Source: Acanthaster planci (taxonomy: Eukaryota > Echinodermata > Asteroidea > Valvatida > Acanthasteridae). From it: a stretch of 64,000 bases of DNA. The notes beneath the pieces are model-generated. The model saw nothing but the letters and a program-made list of their open reading frames with translations. It was not told where the DNA came from and did no database searches. The position numbers and the translations under genes are program-made. This document shows positions 12,676 to 26,000 of the stretch, piece after piece (the first letter of the stretch is position 1; each line of letters starts with the position of its first letter). The DNA lies in contig NW_019091593.1 in assembly GCF_001949145.1 (NCBI RefSeq), positions 34,101-98,100 on the forward strand. The letters run 5' to 3'.

Positions 12676-13899
12676 ATGTAAAATGCATGTATTTTCACCT
12701 GGCACTGACCCAAGGTCACGCAAAGTTGTGTCTGCAAATGGGCTTGTTTGTTTGACACGGATCTGGATCGCAATCAGTGATCCCGAAGCTGGTTCGCACC
12801 ATCTATTAAGTGGGTTCTAGTGTCAGTGAACCAGTGCAAGATCACTGATCGTGAGCCAGAGGCAGGCCCTTAGGAGTTTATCTAAAGTCGAGCACATGAT
12901 GAATACATGCACAACTGTACATGTACATTGCACCTGCACATGTACCTGTGAACAAGTACATATACACAGTTTAAGCACTTGCTGACCGCATTATTTTGTG
13001 TCTCACATTTCAACTCTTACGAAAATGGCAAAATAATTTAACAGCCAACTTTTGTTACAAACAGCCAATTGCAACAAAATGCTGATTTCATGAATCGTTT
13101 GAACAGGTTTTTGTATATATTTGTATGATTTGAACACTCTGGGGAGCGCCCACAGAACAGTATTTGCAGCTACAACAGTACGTACACAGTACCCAACTTT
13201 TAAGTTCAAACATGGTCCACCTCCACAGACTTCTTGGACTTTGTGTGTGTTTACAAAGCAAACAGAGACTAGAGTCAGTGGGAAGTGAGTTGAGGGGAAT
13301 AGGCAATTAAACCTTTCAGTTCTCACGCACAGCTGGATAGTGTTTGCATTTCCCCAGCACAGAGTTGTGCTGTAGGTGGTACATTGTATCAGTTTGTTGC
13401 TGATGCAGCAGACACTGGGTGGTACTTTCACATGTTGAGTACGCTTCGTTTGCCGTATTTGAACGAAAATAACAGAACTGCGCATTTTCGGTTGTTACAA
13501 ACTGAAAGAGCACTGTTTAAGGAAATTCAGTGTATTTTTGTTTTTACAAAGTGAAAATTGTTGAAATTTCCCTGTTAAAGGTTTTCCACGTATCGATATA
13601 TACATGGACTACACACAACTCCACAAATAGAAAGAACAGAGTGAATTTGTGTAAAAACCAAGATGTATATCTGCTATATGCTTGCATGTCAGTTCATAAA
13701 AAACACAGTTATTTTGCAGCTTGTCAGTGTTGGCTGTGTGTGGGCACACCCAGGTGTCGATCAGGTTGTAGACAGCAAATTTGTTTATCACGCAACTGAA
13801 ATTCAGAAAGTCATGTCCGCTCACAGTAATTGTGTTTCAGTTAGTGAAATCGATGGTGAATTGTCCATTGTCACCCATGCAGGTGATTAAGTTGAAGTT

Positions 13900-14083
13900 A
13901 TGGCCCAACCGCAGCATGACACCATGATAACAGATGACATTGGGGCTGGAGTCATCCCACAGATAGTCAACCCCTTGCTTCAGCAGGAGAGGGACCGGGC
14001 CACCTTGACTAAGGACCTGGTCACACGGATGACTTACATGATTGACGGGGGGCAGGACAGAACAGCGCGCAGACGACACATTG
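13900..14083 (+). CDS. ACOX1: ACOX1 exon 1 (start)
   Basis: Residues 1-61 plus one base. Similarity to ACOX1 starts at [20 protein letters not shown], so the first 22 residues are an extra leader with no clear PTS2 motif. The donor is GTAAGT. Confidence 0.9.
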
Positions 14084-17000
14084 GTAAGTGTAGCATATAC
14101 AGGCTGTGACATGCAAGGGTGAGAAAGGTTGGGGCCTCTATGTCCCATGCCCACAAGATTCAACGGGGGGTTTATCCGGTTTAACAATGATACTAACGAG
14201 TGTTACCAGAAAATGCTGAATTTCCGTGTGTATTCTAGATGCATGCACAAATGGGCTTTGCCAGTCATTCAGTCAGCCATCCAGAAGTACATGTAAATGT
14301 ACCTGTACATGTACATGTAGGTAAACAGATATTTCCTGAGATTTTCAATAAACTCAAATAGCTGATAGCTAATTTCCTCCTAAAAATGGAAAACTTTGAG
14401 TCAACTACTAAACCAGCTAAATCCCTAATGCTGTTGTTAAGAGCTACAGATTTGTTCCGAGATTTATTTGGAAGTCACATTGAGTTTTTGCAAAATAGTA
14501 GGCCAACGTCCCCTTTAATGCACGATATTGCCATGATTGCTGAGCCGTGCCAAATTCATTCCACTTCTTCCAAGTATTAAGCGTAGAAATTCATGTCCTG
14601 TGTGGTTTTGAATCTGTGGTCACTACTCTACATGTACAGCTTGGAATCCACTTCCAAGGAAATCAGTTGGGAAATCGCAACATACATGTACATTCCCAAA
14701 ACTATCTATTCAACTCAGAGTCAAGGTTGACATCCACCTGCTGTTCCCTGTTTCCTTTTCAAAGAGCTTATTGTCCCTGAAACCAAGTTTTTAAAACAAT
14801 CCACTAGGTAACTTACCAGTGGTAAAGGTGATGGGGACAAGAAGCTTCTGCAAGGTGAGTCACAAAATTAAACATAGAACTGCATTTATTTCTCGAAGTG
14901 TTTCTGGTTTATTAACATCAGACCAAACAAAATAATAGCCATTCTTCCTATTACATTGAAAAAATAAGTTGGGTAAGTGGGTAGGCTCTTTCTTTTTCTT
15001 CTAAGTTTTGGGTCAAAAATTTTAGGATGGAGAATCTTATTTTCTTTTGATTAAAAAGTGATTTTGATAGTCTGCGGTGTGTTCCATCCACTTTTTTTTC
15101 TGCGGATTTGTAATTTGAGGATCAGTCTTGTCCAAGATTGTGTCCAAGTCAGAACCTCTTCAAACAATTATATATTTGTGTTGTACTGACATTTCGATAA
15201 ATTGATATCCCGAAATTGTCTGAAAACTCATACAAAACCCGCACGATAGCACAAAAGGTTTGCGCACTCCGCACCAGTTGTCACGAAACTGCTATTGTGT
15301 CGACGAAAGCAAAAATGTACTAATCTTATTTCAAGCCGTAAATTCACTGTGAAATATGTGCTACTGCAAGTAACAGTGGAGATTGTTTGTCACTACTTTT
15401 AATCACACACGAACGGCTGTGAGGAGTCTCACTGACACAGGTACATGTATGAATAGTGATGTTTCACAACACAATGACCGGCTGATCCCGAGATGCTGTT
15501 TACACACAAGGCTTGGGCTTCGAGCCTAGCCACACCAGTGTAGGCATGTACTGTACTTAAATGTAGCTCTACATGTAGTACTGTTCGATGTCCGAACCAA
15601 AGATCGTGCACCGCATAGAGAAAATGGTGCTTACTCAAGGAAGGGAAAAAACTGTCTAAACCTGATAAACTGGTGCAGTTTAACAAATTTATGGAATGAT
15701 AATGTCCGATATGCATCCAATTTCCTTTTGACACCGAGATTGGGGTGAGTTGGCGGCATGATGCACGCCCGACTGTCACCTGCATTCTATTACCAGATAG
15801 GTCCAAGTCATGTACAGTACATGTATACGCAAGTGCGGCGAGTTGTCCGTGATGCTAAACCCATCCAAACTATTTCTTGCAAGAGAAATCAGTCATGTCA
15901 GTTTAGGCGATATTAAAAATATAAAGCTATATATTTTAAATTTCTATCAGACATAACTTTATTTTCAATTTACTGCACATTTTATCATAATTCCCCCTTC
16001 CCCCCAAATATTTTGATTCACATTTTTGTATCACAATGCTGTATATCATGGCATTTTAGAATAGCGATTATCGATGCATCAGGGAATCATTACAGCCCTA
16101 TTGAAGACCTTGTAAAGCACTGATATGTTGTTGCTTATCTAAATCTCATTGTTCTTTCTCCTTTCGGTCCATGTATGGTTTTACAATTATTTCTGTTTTC
16201 TTGCGATGCCAGAATCCTGTCTGTTTGCAGACCCAGTGTTCAGTGAGCGAGACCGCTACATCAGAACCTCTGTGGAGACCTTTGACATCGGTGTGGAGCG
16301 ATCCATTCGGCTAATTGACTTCAAGAAGGTTCACAACATCACATTCTCAGAGGTCTGGGATTATATCTACAGGTAAACAGGGTGAAAACAGAGTGTTCAA
16401 GTTGTTTGCTGTCATGTGGTCCAAGGCACTTGTACATGTACACTCCAACAGTCTTTTGTGCTCAAACTAGCATGCTTCAGTCTCGTTGTTTAACAAATAC
16501 GGGTGATGCGCAATGCAGTGCACAGCCAAGCGGTTGCCATGGGAAGGCCAGTTTTGGCAGTGCAGTTTTAGGAAATGGGCGACAGTTACCAATTGTTTCC
16601 TGCGGTGTACAATTGTCCCCCGAGGGTTTACAAAACCCATGGACCCTGTCACAGCAGGCAACAGTTGTTTTGTTATACCATAGTCATAGATTAAACTGTA
16701 ACAGTTTTATGTGTAATATATGCATATTTTATTACTAGATAACTTAAATCAAAACACTTTGACAAATTGAAACACTTTAACAATGAATTAGATATTAAAT
16801 TAAAAGGAAAATGATTGATTGTGATATCATTTGTTGACTTTTTTGGGGGGGTGAAGAAATCTAGGATTCATAACAAACTGGTTAAATTACTTGAGAAACA
16901 TGGGATTCATAAAGCACTGGGATTTTGTCAACTGGTTGAATTTCAACAGTTTTTACACCAATTCCGTTGAAAAGTATAGACAAGATTGAAGATCATACGA

Positions 17001-20000
17001 GAAGAGACAATGGCATGAGCATTTTATAAAATAATGGCAATTGTAGCATAAACAGTGATTGGAGCATATTCGTGTTCCATTAACATAGCTGGGTACACGA
17101 ACAGAGACCTGCTAAACTCTATTATTGTCAGACTAAAGAAAATAACACATGCAAACGGACACAGTGCTTCAATGTCTCCCACTCAGTGCACATCTCCTAC
17201 AATAATAGGCGCCAGAACCGTGCACCGCTGCTCTCCACCCTTGTACCCAAGATGACCGTACAATTACACAATTACACGACACATCAACTGTGGGAAAGAT
17301 CACCATTATCCATAATTTTTTGCTGCCTGCCAATATCGCAAGTGCGCATGATGTGTGAATAATACATGCTCAATTTGTGACCAATAAAAATTCACTTTCT
17401 AAGACCGTGGTATAACAATTCTATTTGTTGGCTGCTCTTTGGGAACTTGAATTAGTCCTGATGTTTGTTTGTCAGGGAAACAGAATGTTTTTTTTTTTCG
17501 AGTAGCAGTTTTAATTAATCCCTTTTTTCTTTCTATTCTGTAGAATGTCCTAAATGTATCAAATATCTCCCCATATTGTCTACATGTATTGTCTACATGT
17601 ACACTACACTCAAATGCAAATCGCAGCAAGGCGGTCGGTCATGCTTTTCTTGATTGTAAACCTGAAAAAATGGTCCCTCTGCAGCAACCTCATGGTGGAG
17701 CACTGTTCTGTGAATTGACCCATTGATAATAACAGTGAATATAAAGTGCTCATGTCCGCCAGTACTATGCTCAAGGTGTAACTTCATTACTATCCCTGCC
17801 CACTGGGGCCATGTACCAGTCAGTTCCTAACAACCATCTTGGCCCCTTGAGTAGTTGTCCAAAAAGACATTCAAATTTACAAATAATAATGAATAAAAAG
17901 TATATGTAATACATTATTAAAACTATCACAGTTACAAGACTACAGTTAACAACCAATTACAACTCTTTAGCTAAAGAAGGTATGGAAGAACGCTTATAAT
18001 AATAATAATAATATGATGCTCAGTGTTACACCTTGAAACCACAAAAGTGAAGGTGGCTCTGTTCCTATGTGTAAGTCAGGTATTATTTTCTTGCCGTGGT
18101 GGTAGCATATCCTGAAATCTGTCGGAAGCAAGCAATTTCCTTCCAAATTTAATGAATAATTCAGACTGTCTAATTCACAACTCTTGTTATATTGATGCCC
18201 CCAAATTATATAACAAGCCTGCTTTTGCACTCTTTCAATCAAATTAATTTGTTCTTTGGTCATGTTGGTGATGGATGAATGCCACACTGGGCATGCATAT
18301 TCCAGTATTGGCCTACCGGTAGTGCATGAAATATAAACTGCAACCATGTGAGACTTAGGGACATCGGCTTTTTTGAGATTTTACAATATACATGTCTAAT
18401 ATAATTTTCGAGAAGTTTTAGAAATTATTTCCGAAATATGCAAATGCCACTTTAAATCATTCTGGATAGCAATTCCCAATATTTTGAAATGTGAAACGTG
18501 GGGTAAACTTATAAATCCAATTATACTAAAGGTATAGATCTCGGAATGTTGCATTTTAAAAAGCTGATAATCATGTTTGACATTTTGATGGCTTAGGTAG
18601 CACATCATTTTGTTGACACCATTCAAATAGATTAATGAGATAAAATTGCATTTGTGATTGATTTCTAAATTTTAGAACTTGCCTGAGAGTCAGATTGTCC
18701 ATGTGCACATACATGTACATCCATTGTCTGCAACGATCTATTGCAACATCATTAACAAGTATCAAAAACATAATACCAGTAGGACCCAACCGTGTGCATT
18801 GAAGTACCCCACATGTGATTTTACACATGGATGAGATCTGTCCATTCAATGTAGTGTTTTGGGTACGTGTTGTAAGAAAGCTGCAGACGATGGGAACCCA
18901 AGGTTCAATAATTTTTGAATTACAATTGTATGATTAACCTGATTGAAAGCTTTAGTAAAGTCAATTGTACATGTACATAATTGTGCATAATGACCCAGCT
19001 TATCAATTCCCGAAATGATAAAGATTTAAAAGATCTACAAGATAAGAACCGTTCATATTGCCATACTGTTTAATGTCTAAATTTGATTTGATATCTTGTA
19101 AAATCAATTTGGCTATAAATGATTCAAATACACATGCAAAAATGGGAGTGAGTGCAATTGGTGTTAACTGATCCAAAGAAGTAATTTTTTTTCCCTTTGG
19201 TTCAGGGACAAGTGTAGCAGTTCTCCACAAGTCCAGAAAAACCTTCTCTGACACAATTGTTGAATAAATGTATCAAAGGATTGGCAATTTCAGCAGAAAA
19301 TTCATGTTGCTGTCCTTCACCACGAATAGCCTGAAATTCCAGAAAATTCCTTAACAGGCAGATCTTAATGATGACCAGCTTTTGATGGATTAAGACTGTG
19401 AGACCTCAGTTGGTAAGGCAATCAAACACACTAATTTGTCTCTTTTCAAAAAAAAACTGTATTCAAAACTAGGGATAAAAAAATTTGCACATGAATACGA
19501 GACCTAAGTTGGCTGAGCTCTGACAAAGGTGATCAAGTTACTTTAAAACTTGATAGTGATAAATTACAGGTGGTAGTTCAGATGGCCGATAACATGGTAA
19601 CTGCATGTTATCTAAAGCAGGTAACTAATTGCAAATACATGTACCAGCAAAGTGATTGTTAGTTTGTTCAAGAATCTTCTTGGGATCATAGAAGGCTCCA
19701 AATAGGCAAGTTACATTGTAAATCTATACGTGGTTTCAAATTGAAATTGCCAATATTCTTCAACTGTTGACGCCATTTACAAGGTTTATTAGACCTGAAT
19801 GATGCCATCAAATTATAATATTTAGATTTCTGCTCACTAGTTAAATGTTGAACTTTATTGCCTAATGATCTCCATTTACCTTACGTGAATCCATTTGCCT
19901 TTTATCATACACTTCCTGACATTCTTGGATTAAACGTTTTATACCTGGTGTAATCGAGGGTTTATCTTTCTTACGTTGGATAAAGAAAACTTCTGGAAAA

Positions 20001-23000
20001 CAAAAATTATGCTGATCGATCACATCACAGCCTCTTGCCAGTCATAATGAAAAATCCAGTGGCCAAAAGGCCTAACTAAAGAATCCCTATATAGCAGGGT
20101 AATAATCTATTTTTGGAGATTGTTGAGACACAGATTCAACAGTGATGCAACAGTGATCGCTTGCACTCATTGGAGCTAAACGTCCAATTTTCTGAAACGT
20201 TGCTGGATAGTTTGTAAACACTTTGTCCAATACAGCATTCTTCCATGTCAAAAATGACACTAATTGAGTCATAGCCAACTCATTTCCAATACTATTATAT
20301 TTTAGATCATTAAAATCTCCTCCTAAGATTATAATTACTGACATATCCATGCTCCCAATACTATCCGTCACACAATAAATGTGCTCAATAAGATCTTGTT
20401 TGTATATTGCACCAGGAGGGAAATAAACAACCCCGATATAGAGATTACTTCATGAACGTTTGGAAAATTTTAAATTAATTTTTATCTGCAAACATTCTAA
20501 ATTGCAAGTATGCCTAGGTAGTAATTGCACGTTGGGATGATTTGCAACATACAAAAGTACTCCACATATATGACATTCATCAAACGTGAAATCCATTAAT
20601 GTTTGCCATTTGTGTAGAGGCATTATCCAACCAAGTCTCTGTGATGGCTGCCACATCAATGCCAGTAGTATTGAGCAGTAATTGAAGATCATCTATTTGG
20701 TTCCTAATTGACCTGGCATTTGTAAACATCAAGTGAGGCAACAGTGGTGAAGTCTTTGGAATCATCGGTAGCCACTGGATCAGAATAACAAATTGGGGTG
20801 ACTTCTGATTAGTATCTGTTCTGATCAGTACATGTACTCTGCTCAATATTGCTACATGTATTCAAATGTACATGAAAACTTAACCTTCCCTCGCAGGTAC
20901 CCATTTCCTGCTTATACCCCCCCCCCCGACGGGGAAGAGGCAAATATGACCAGGTCACACACAGTACATGCCCATTCTGGATGAGAACCCCTTACCCTAT
21001 GATCAGGAGTCAAGGCTTCGAATCCAGCAAAAGCACACCCCGGGCACATTACATTATTCCTTCTTTTCTTTCATTTGCCTCCTTTCAGCCAGCAGTTAGT
21101 GATATGGTTTTACTATCAGGACACTTCTGCTAGTCAGTGATTCTTATCTTTGTTGAATGTATTAACACATTCTTTTCCACCGTGTCAGTTGTCCAAGGAT
21201 TGAATTTTTTATGAAACTGCAGTTTTTAATTTTTTTCTATGTTTTCATGCTAAGGGGGCATGTGGCCAAGTGGTTAGGGTTTGTGGCTTCCAATCATAGA
21301 GTTGGAGGTTCGAATCCAGCTGCTGGCAGTATGTTGTGGCCCTTGGCAAGCCTCTTTACCCCTGCTTGCCTCTCTCCACCCAGGAGTATAAATGGGTACC
21401 AGCATTAGCTGGGGAAGCAACCTGCGATGGACTGGCATCCCATCCAAGGGGGAATAGCAATATTCTCAGTCATTTCATGCCAAGGAAACCGGAGATAAAC
21501 ACCGGCTTGATGAGCCAAATTGGCTCGTACCAGACTTGCTTTCATGCTAAACTTTCCTTGAAATGGTTACACAGTGATAACAAGGCATCAGTGGTTTAGT
21601 ACAGTGAACTTGTGCAAATTTCCACCTGGTTTAGAAACACAAAATGTGGCAATGATATGATCACTTTTTTATTTCCCATTTTTTATTCATCTAGGGCCCT
21701 GTCCAATGACTTGACTTTTGGTGTCCACGACTTGATGTTTGTCACCTTCATTGAGAACCAGGCCACAGAGGAACAGAAGGAACGCTGGCTGAGTAAAGCT
21801 CAGGATGTACAGATGCTGGGGACATATGCACAGACAGAGTTAGGCCATGGTGAGTTTGACCAAGAAGTTGATGCCGAGGGGCCAGAAATAGTCGTTGTAT
21901 CAGCAAACATTTGCCTGCCCCTGGGGCAAGTCAACCAGTGGTTGATATCTGACCGGTAACCTAAGCATGAAGGCACCAGGCACCATTGTTTGGTATGCGC
22001 AAGGGATTTTCCACTACGAACACAGGACGAGGGTTCTCCTCTTTTTCTCTGTTTTCTCTGAATGATGCTATCAACATTCAGAATTTGCATCTTGGCATGA
22101 ACAGAAAAAAGCCCTTTTTAGCTTGTTATAGTTAAGCTCTGAAGACAAATGACACTGTGTTTGATTTGGATGCTTCCATATTTATTTAAACAGATAAAAG
22201 CAGAGAAAACATGTTTTCCTTAGACATGTTAGAGGTGCTCTTTAATACTAAGTACACTTACAAATTATAAGACTGATGCAGGCGCAAGGTTAGAGGAGAA
22301 CACACAACAATGCAAAAATACCCCAACGTAAAGATGACCACTAAACCAAACAAAAAAGAAGACTGGCCCACCTCCCCAGTACATGTATGTGCACCAACCT
22401 TACATATCCGTAACATGTAGTCAGGCAAAACAGAATGACAAGAATTGAAACAGACTGAAAGTAATTGTGTAATGCATGCAAATATGTGGCACGCGAAGAT
22501 CTTACTCCTTCAACAGGCTTTTTCTTTTTTTAATTAATATTTTAATCAAGACAATATTTAGCTGTTGCCGGCAAATGTAGCTAAACAGTATTTAGCCTGC
22601 TTCTAGCAGACAGTGCCCTCTTTGGTGAATATGAGTACTGTACACTTGTGTACTATACTTACTGAATGCCAAGTAGGTGTGGTGGTCTTGTGGATATAGT
22701 GTGTGCATCTTGAGATCAAAAGAAACTGGCCCAGCTGGGTTTGATCCCCGGCTGGACTTTTTTTGATCATCCCCCCAAATTTAGATTTTTCTTCTCATCT
22801 GATTTTGAAATTTGACTCAACATTTACACGTGTAATTACAGAGTAGTACTTTTTTTCCCGATTCATGGTTCTGGAAAATATTTTTAAAGGAGAAAACGTC
22901 CAAAATTGAACAATGGTGTTATTCCTAACTTATGAATGTGAAGTCACAAAGACCATGTACATGTATGTTAGAGAAGAACCAAACTAAGATTTGTCCTGGC

Positions 23001-26000
23001 AAGAGGTTCAAACAGTTACTGCACATGTGCCCGGAGAAAAATATCATAAAGGTAAGTTTAGTGGCGACAGCTGCTGATAAATATCCACTGCCTTTAATCA
23101 ATTAAGTGCTCATCTCACTCTCTGTACAGGAGTAGTACTTGTACTTATTTTATGGGTTGGGTAAAATAAAACTCATATCAATTATTATAAATACCAGTTA
23201 AATGATGAAATAATTCTCAGAAGGGAAACCACATGTACGTGTACCTCTGTTGGTAAGGCTTTTTTTCCTACCTCTAATGTGTAGGTACTTACCTTCCTGG
23301 ATTGGAGACCACAGCAACATACATTCCGTCCACGGAGGAGTTTGTCCTCAACACTCCTAACCTATCATCCATGAAATGGTGGCCCGGAGCATGTAAGTTC
23401 ATTGATGCAGAGTGTTTAATCCATAGGTACAGCAGAGATGAAATGGACTTGAAACTTCCAGCCTCTGCGGTACTGTACCAGTCCCCTAGCAAGTGATAGA
23501 GGCAAGATATGCCTTCATAATGACAATAGTTGCCACTTGTGTTTGTCTTGTTGGTACTAGTCCTAAGCTAAAACACCAAATACCATCATGCCACGAGTCA
23601 TGCTCAAATTGAGAATTCTACCGGTATGGCCCTCATTACATATGCAAATTAGCCCAGAAATCAGACATGTGCAGTTCAAAGTATCCAGCTGAAACATATA
23701 TGAATTGACATTGCTGCCAGTCAGAGCCAGAACGACCCCTCATGTGAATTTGACTGTGTGCTGGGGCAGTGTGGGCTAAAAACAGTGAAATGATATTGAA
23801 AGAAAGTTTATATGCTAATAACATACAGAAGAAAACGAATATCACAAGCTAAACCAATTTAGGTGTAAGCATGAAATGGAAAGTGTGCAATGTTGCATAT
23901 GTGCCTTTGCTGGTACATGCACCTGTATTCACCAAAATGGTCAGTGAAACTACATGCAAGTGTAGTTCCGTAAGGATTTTAACATTTCTGTTTGTGTTGA
24001 TATATTTCAGTGGGCAAAACTTCCACCCATGTTATTCTGATGGCACAGCTGATTATAGGGGGAAAGAAGTACGGCCCACACGCCTTCATGGTGCAGCTGA
24101 GAAGTCTGAAGGATCACAGTGTGCTTCCAGGTAAGCCTTGCTGTCTAGTCACCGGTTATGTGACCCAGAACAATTCCACATGGACCCTACAGCTACAAAG
24201 CATATCCTTATTCCATCATGTATCACCACGAGCTTGGGCATGCACTTGAGAACATACGATTGCCACATGTATGGAGGCCTCCGTACATGGACATGGTCAC
24301 GTCAATGGTCTCTGCAGTGTTAAGCCATTTAGTTCAGGTTGCAAAAGTAACAGATATCGACGAGCCAGAAGTGGATCAGTGTGACTTTGGATGTCTGATT
24401 CACCCGTTGAGACAAATTTGTAGTACATTTGCATTTTTCTGTGGGGGTGGGTTGGAAAGAGAAAATTGTCAGAAATTGTTCATTGTCCATATGAAATGAT
24501 AACCCTCCATTAAATTTGTGATTAACCAACAATGTGGTTGGCAGTTTGTGAGAGCAATCATTTATTTATTGGATTTTCTTCAATTTGTAGGAAAGCCATT
24601 GCTTTCGTCAAGATATTGGTTCCCTTTTTCTTCCTTTCCCTTTCTTATTTCTCTCCCCAAAATACATTAGACTGCACATGATTTTTGTCGGCGGCACTTG
24701 AGCCAGTTTTGAATCTTCTCTCCTAATCAGATTTGCACCAAGAAAAGACCTCAGGCTCAAGATGCACTCTAACATGTCTAAACATTAACATTGTGATTAT
24801 GTTATCAAGAGTCACATGACCGGCTGTTAATGGTCAGGTCTTTGAAGGTCTCAGTTACTAATCTGATTAAGATGTGATTTCGTCTTCATCCTACGTTCTG
24901 TGTGTTACAGATAAAAATTGGCATGACACATGACTCACTACTTTATTTTTTATGTATTCTTTTATCTTTCTTTTTTTTATCTTTCCTATTTTACTTGTTG
25001 TTGACATATCGTCCGAACACAGCAAAGAATTCTCAAACTTTTTTTGCTAGACCTTTGATAAACAAAGTAGATATGCACCCTTTTCGAGAATTTTCGTGAC
25101 ATCGTGATCACCTTGTCAATATGGGATTTTTTTGGTTTGCATCCAATTATCTTGAAACATTCTGAGCAGATGTTGTATGATATCTGCATTCCAGAGTTGA
25201 AATGACGTTGTGAGTTGATCTTTTCTGCATTTCTTTAGTTTTTCCTAGTAGATGTCCTCCCTCACTGCTACATCTCTCTGAGACCAGTCGACCATGGGTG
25301 CTATGGTCGGATAGTCACATTTTTCTTTACAGCATACTGATACCAGTGAGAAGGCTTTGAAGCTTTTAAATGTAGAAAAGCCTTGCATTTTTGTGTAAAA
25401 TGAATGCAAACTCTAGTTTGTACTGGATTTCATTGCTTGCTTGCTCATTTTTTGGTATGTATTCTATCAATGATGTAAAGTGATATATTTAGAATAGTAT
25501 GATATTGATTTGATTGCATTTGTTCTCATCCATGGGAATGATTCTTTGTGCTGTGGTCTGACATCTGCATTTACTCACATTGTAGGCAGATCAGTGGGAG
25601 CCATTGGGGAAAAGTGGAACTTGGGAGGTGTTGACAATGGCTACTTGGCCCTCAACAACGTCCGCATCCCTCGGCAGGACATGTTCATGAAATACTCCGA
25701 GGTATGTGGACAGATCCCCTCTCAACATTAAACATGCTGTTGGTATTGAAATTAACATTCAATTCAATTTTATTTTGTCATTATTAGAGCAGTTTTAAAA
25801 GTGAAATTCTTCCTGATAAGCAGATTGAAAAATACAGAAAAGATTTTTTTATGTTAAAATATAAACAGGTAGACATCACAAAACAATGGAAACAAGGTAA
25901 CTGAAGCTAAAGTACAGTGAACAAAAGTTATAAAAACATGGAAATTGTAATAAAGTCTAAAGTTTGATGAAAAACGAATACAAAAATCTTGTCATGTCAT

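Larger units (their letters stand above)
7493..13899. other. Intergenic region between ARL6IP5-like and ACOX1 genes (head-to-head promoters)
   Basis: The two genes diverge from here, so both promoters and first non-coding exons should lie within it. I find no supportable protein gene; a 160-codon minus frame at 13003-13485 has no family features. The region holds a tRNA-like fold-back element, a 10.1-10.8 kb inverted-repeat element, small hairpin repeats at 8.75 and 11.1 kb, and an AT-rich A-tailed stretch at 12.26-12.67 kb, each listed separately where supported. Confidence 0.6.
16373..21694. other. ACOX1 intron 2
   Basis: A 5.3-kb intron, much of it repeat: an antisense non-LTR retrotransposon (17994-20850), a SINE-like piece (20896-21035) and a SINE (21253-21500). 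The part before 17994 shows no gene. Confidence 0.8.

Noticed and set aside
13003-13485. 160-codon minus-strand open frame upstream of ACOX1
   Set aside because: Longest frame outside known exons, but its composition is Cys/Val/Thr-rich without domains, it overlaps other open frames, and no splice or promoter signal supports it.
21254-21325. Functional tRNA gene in ACOX1 intron 2
   Set aside because: A and B boxes are present, but the acceptor stem is not closed and a SINE body follows directly.
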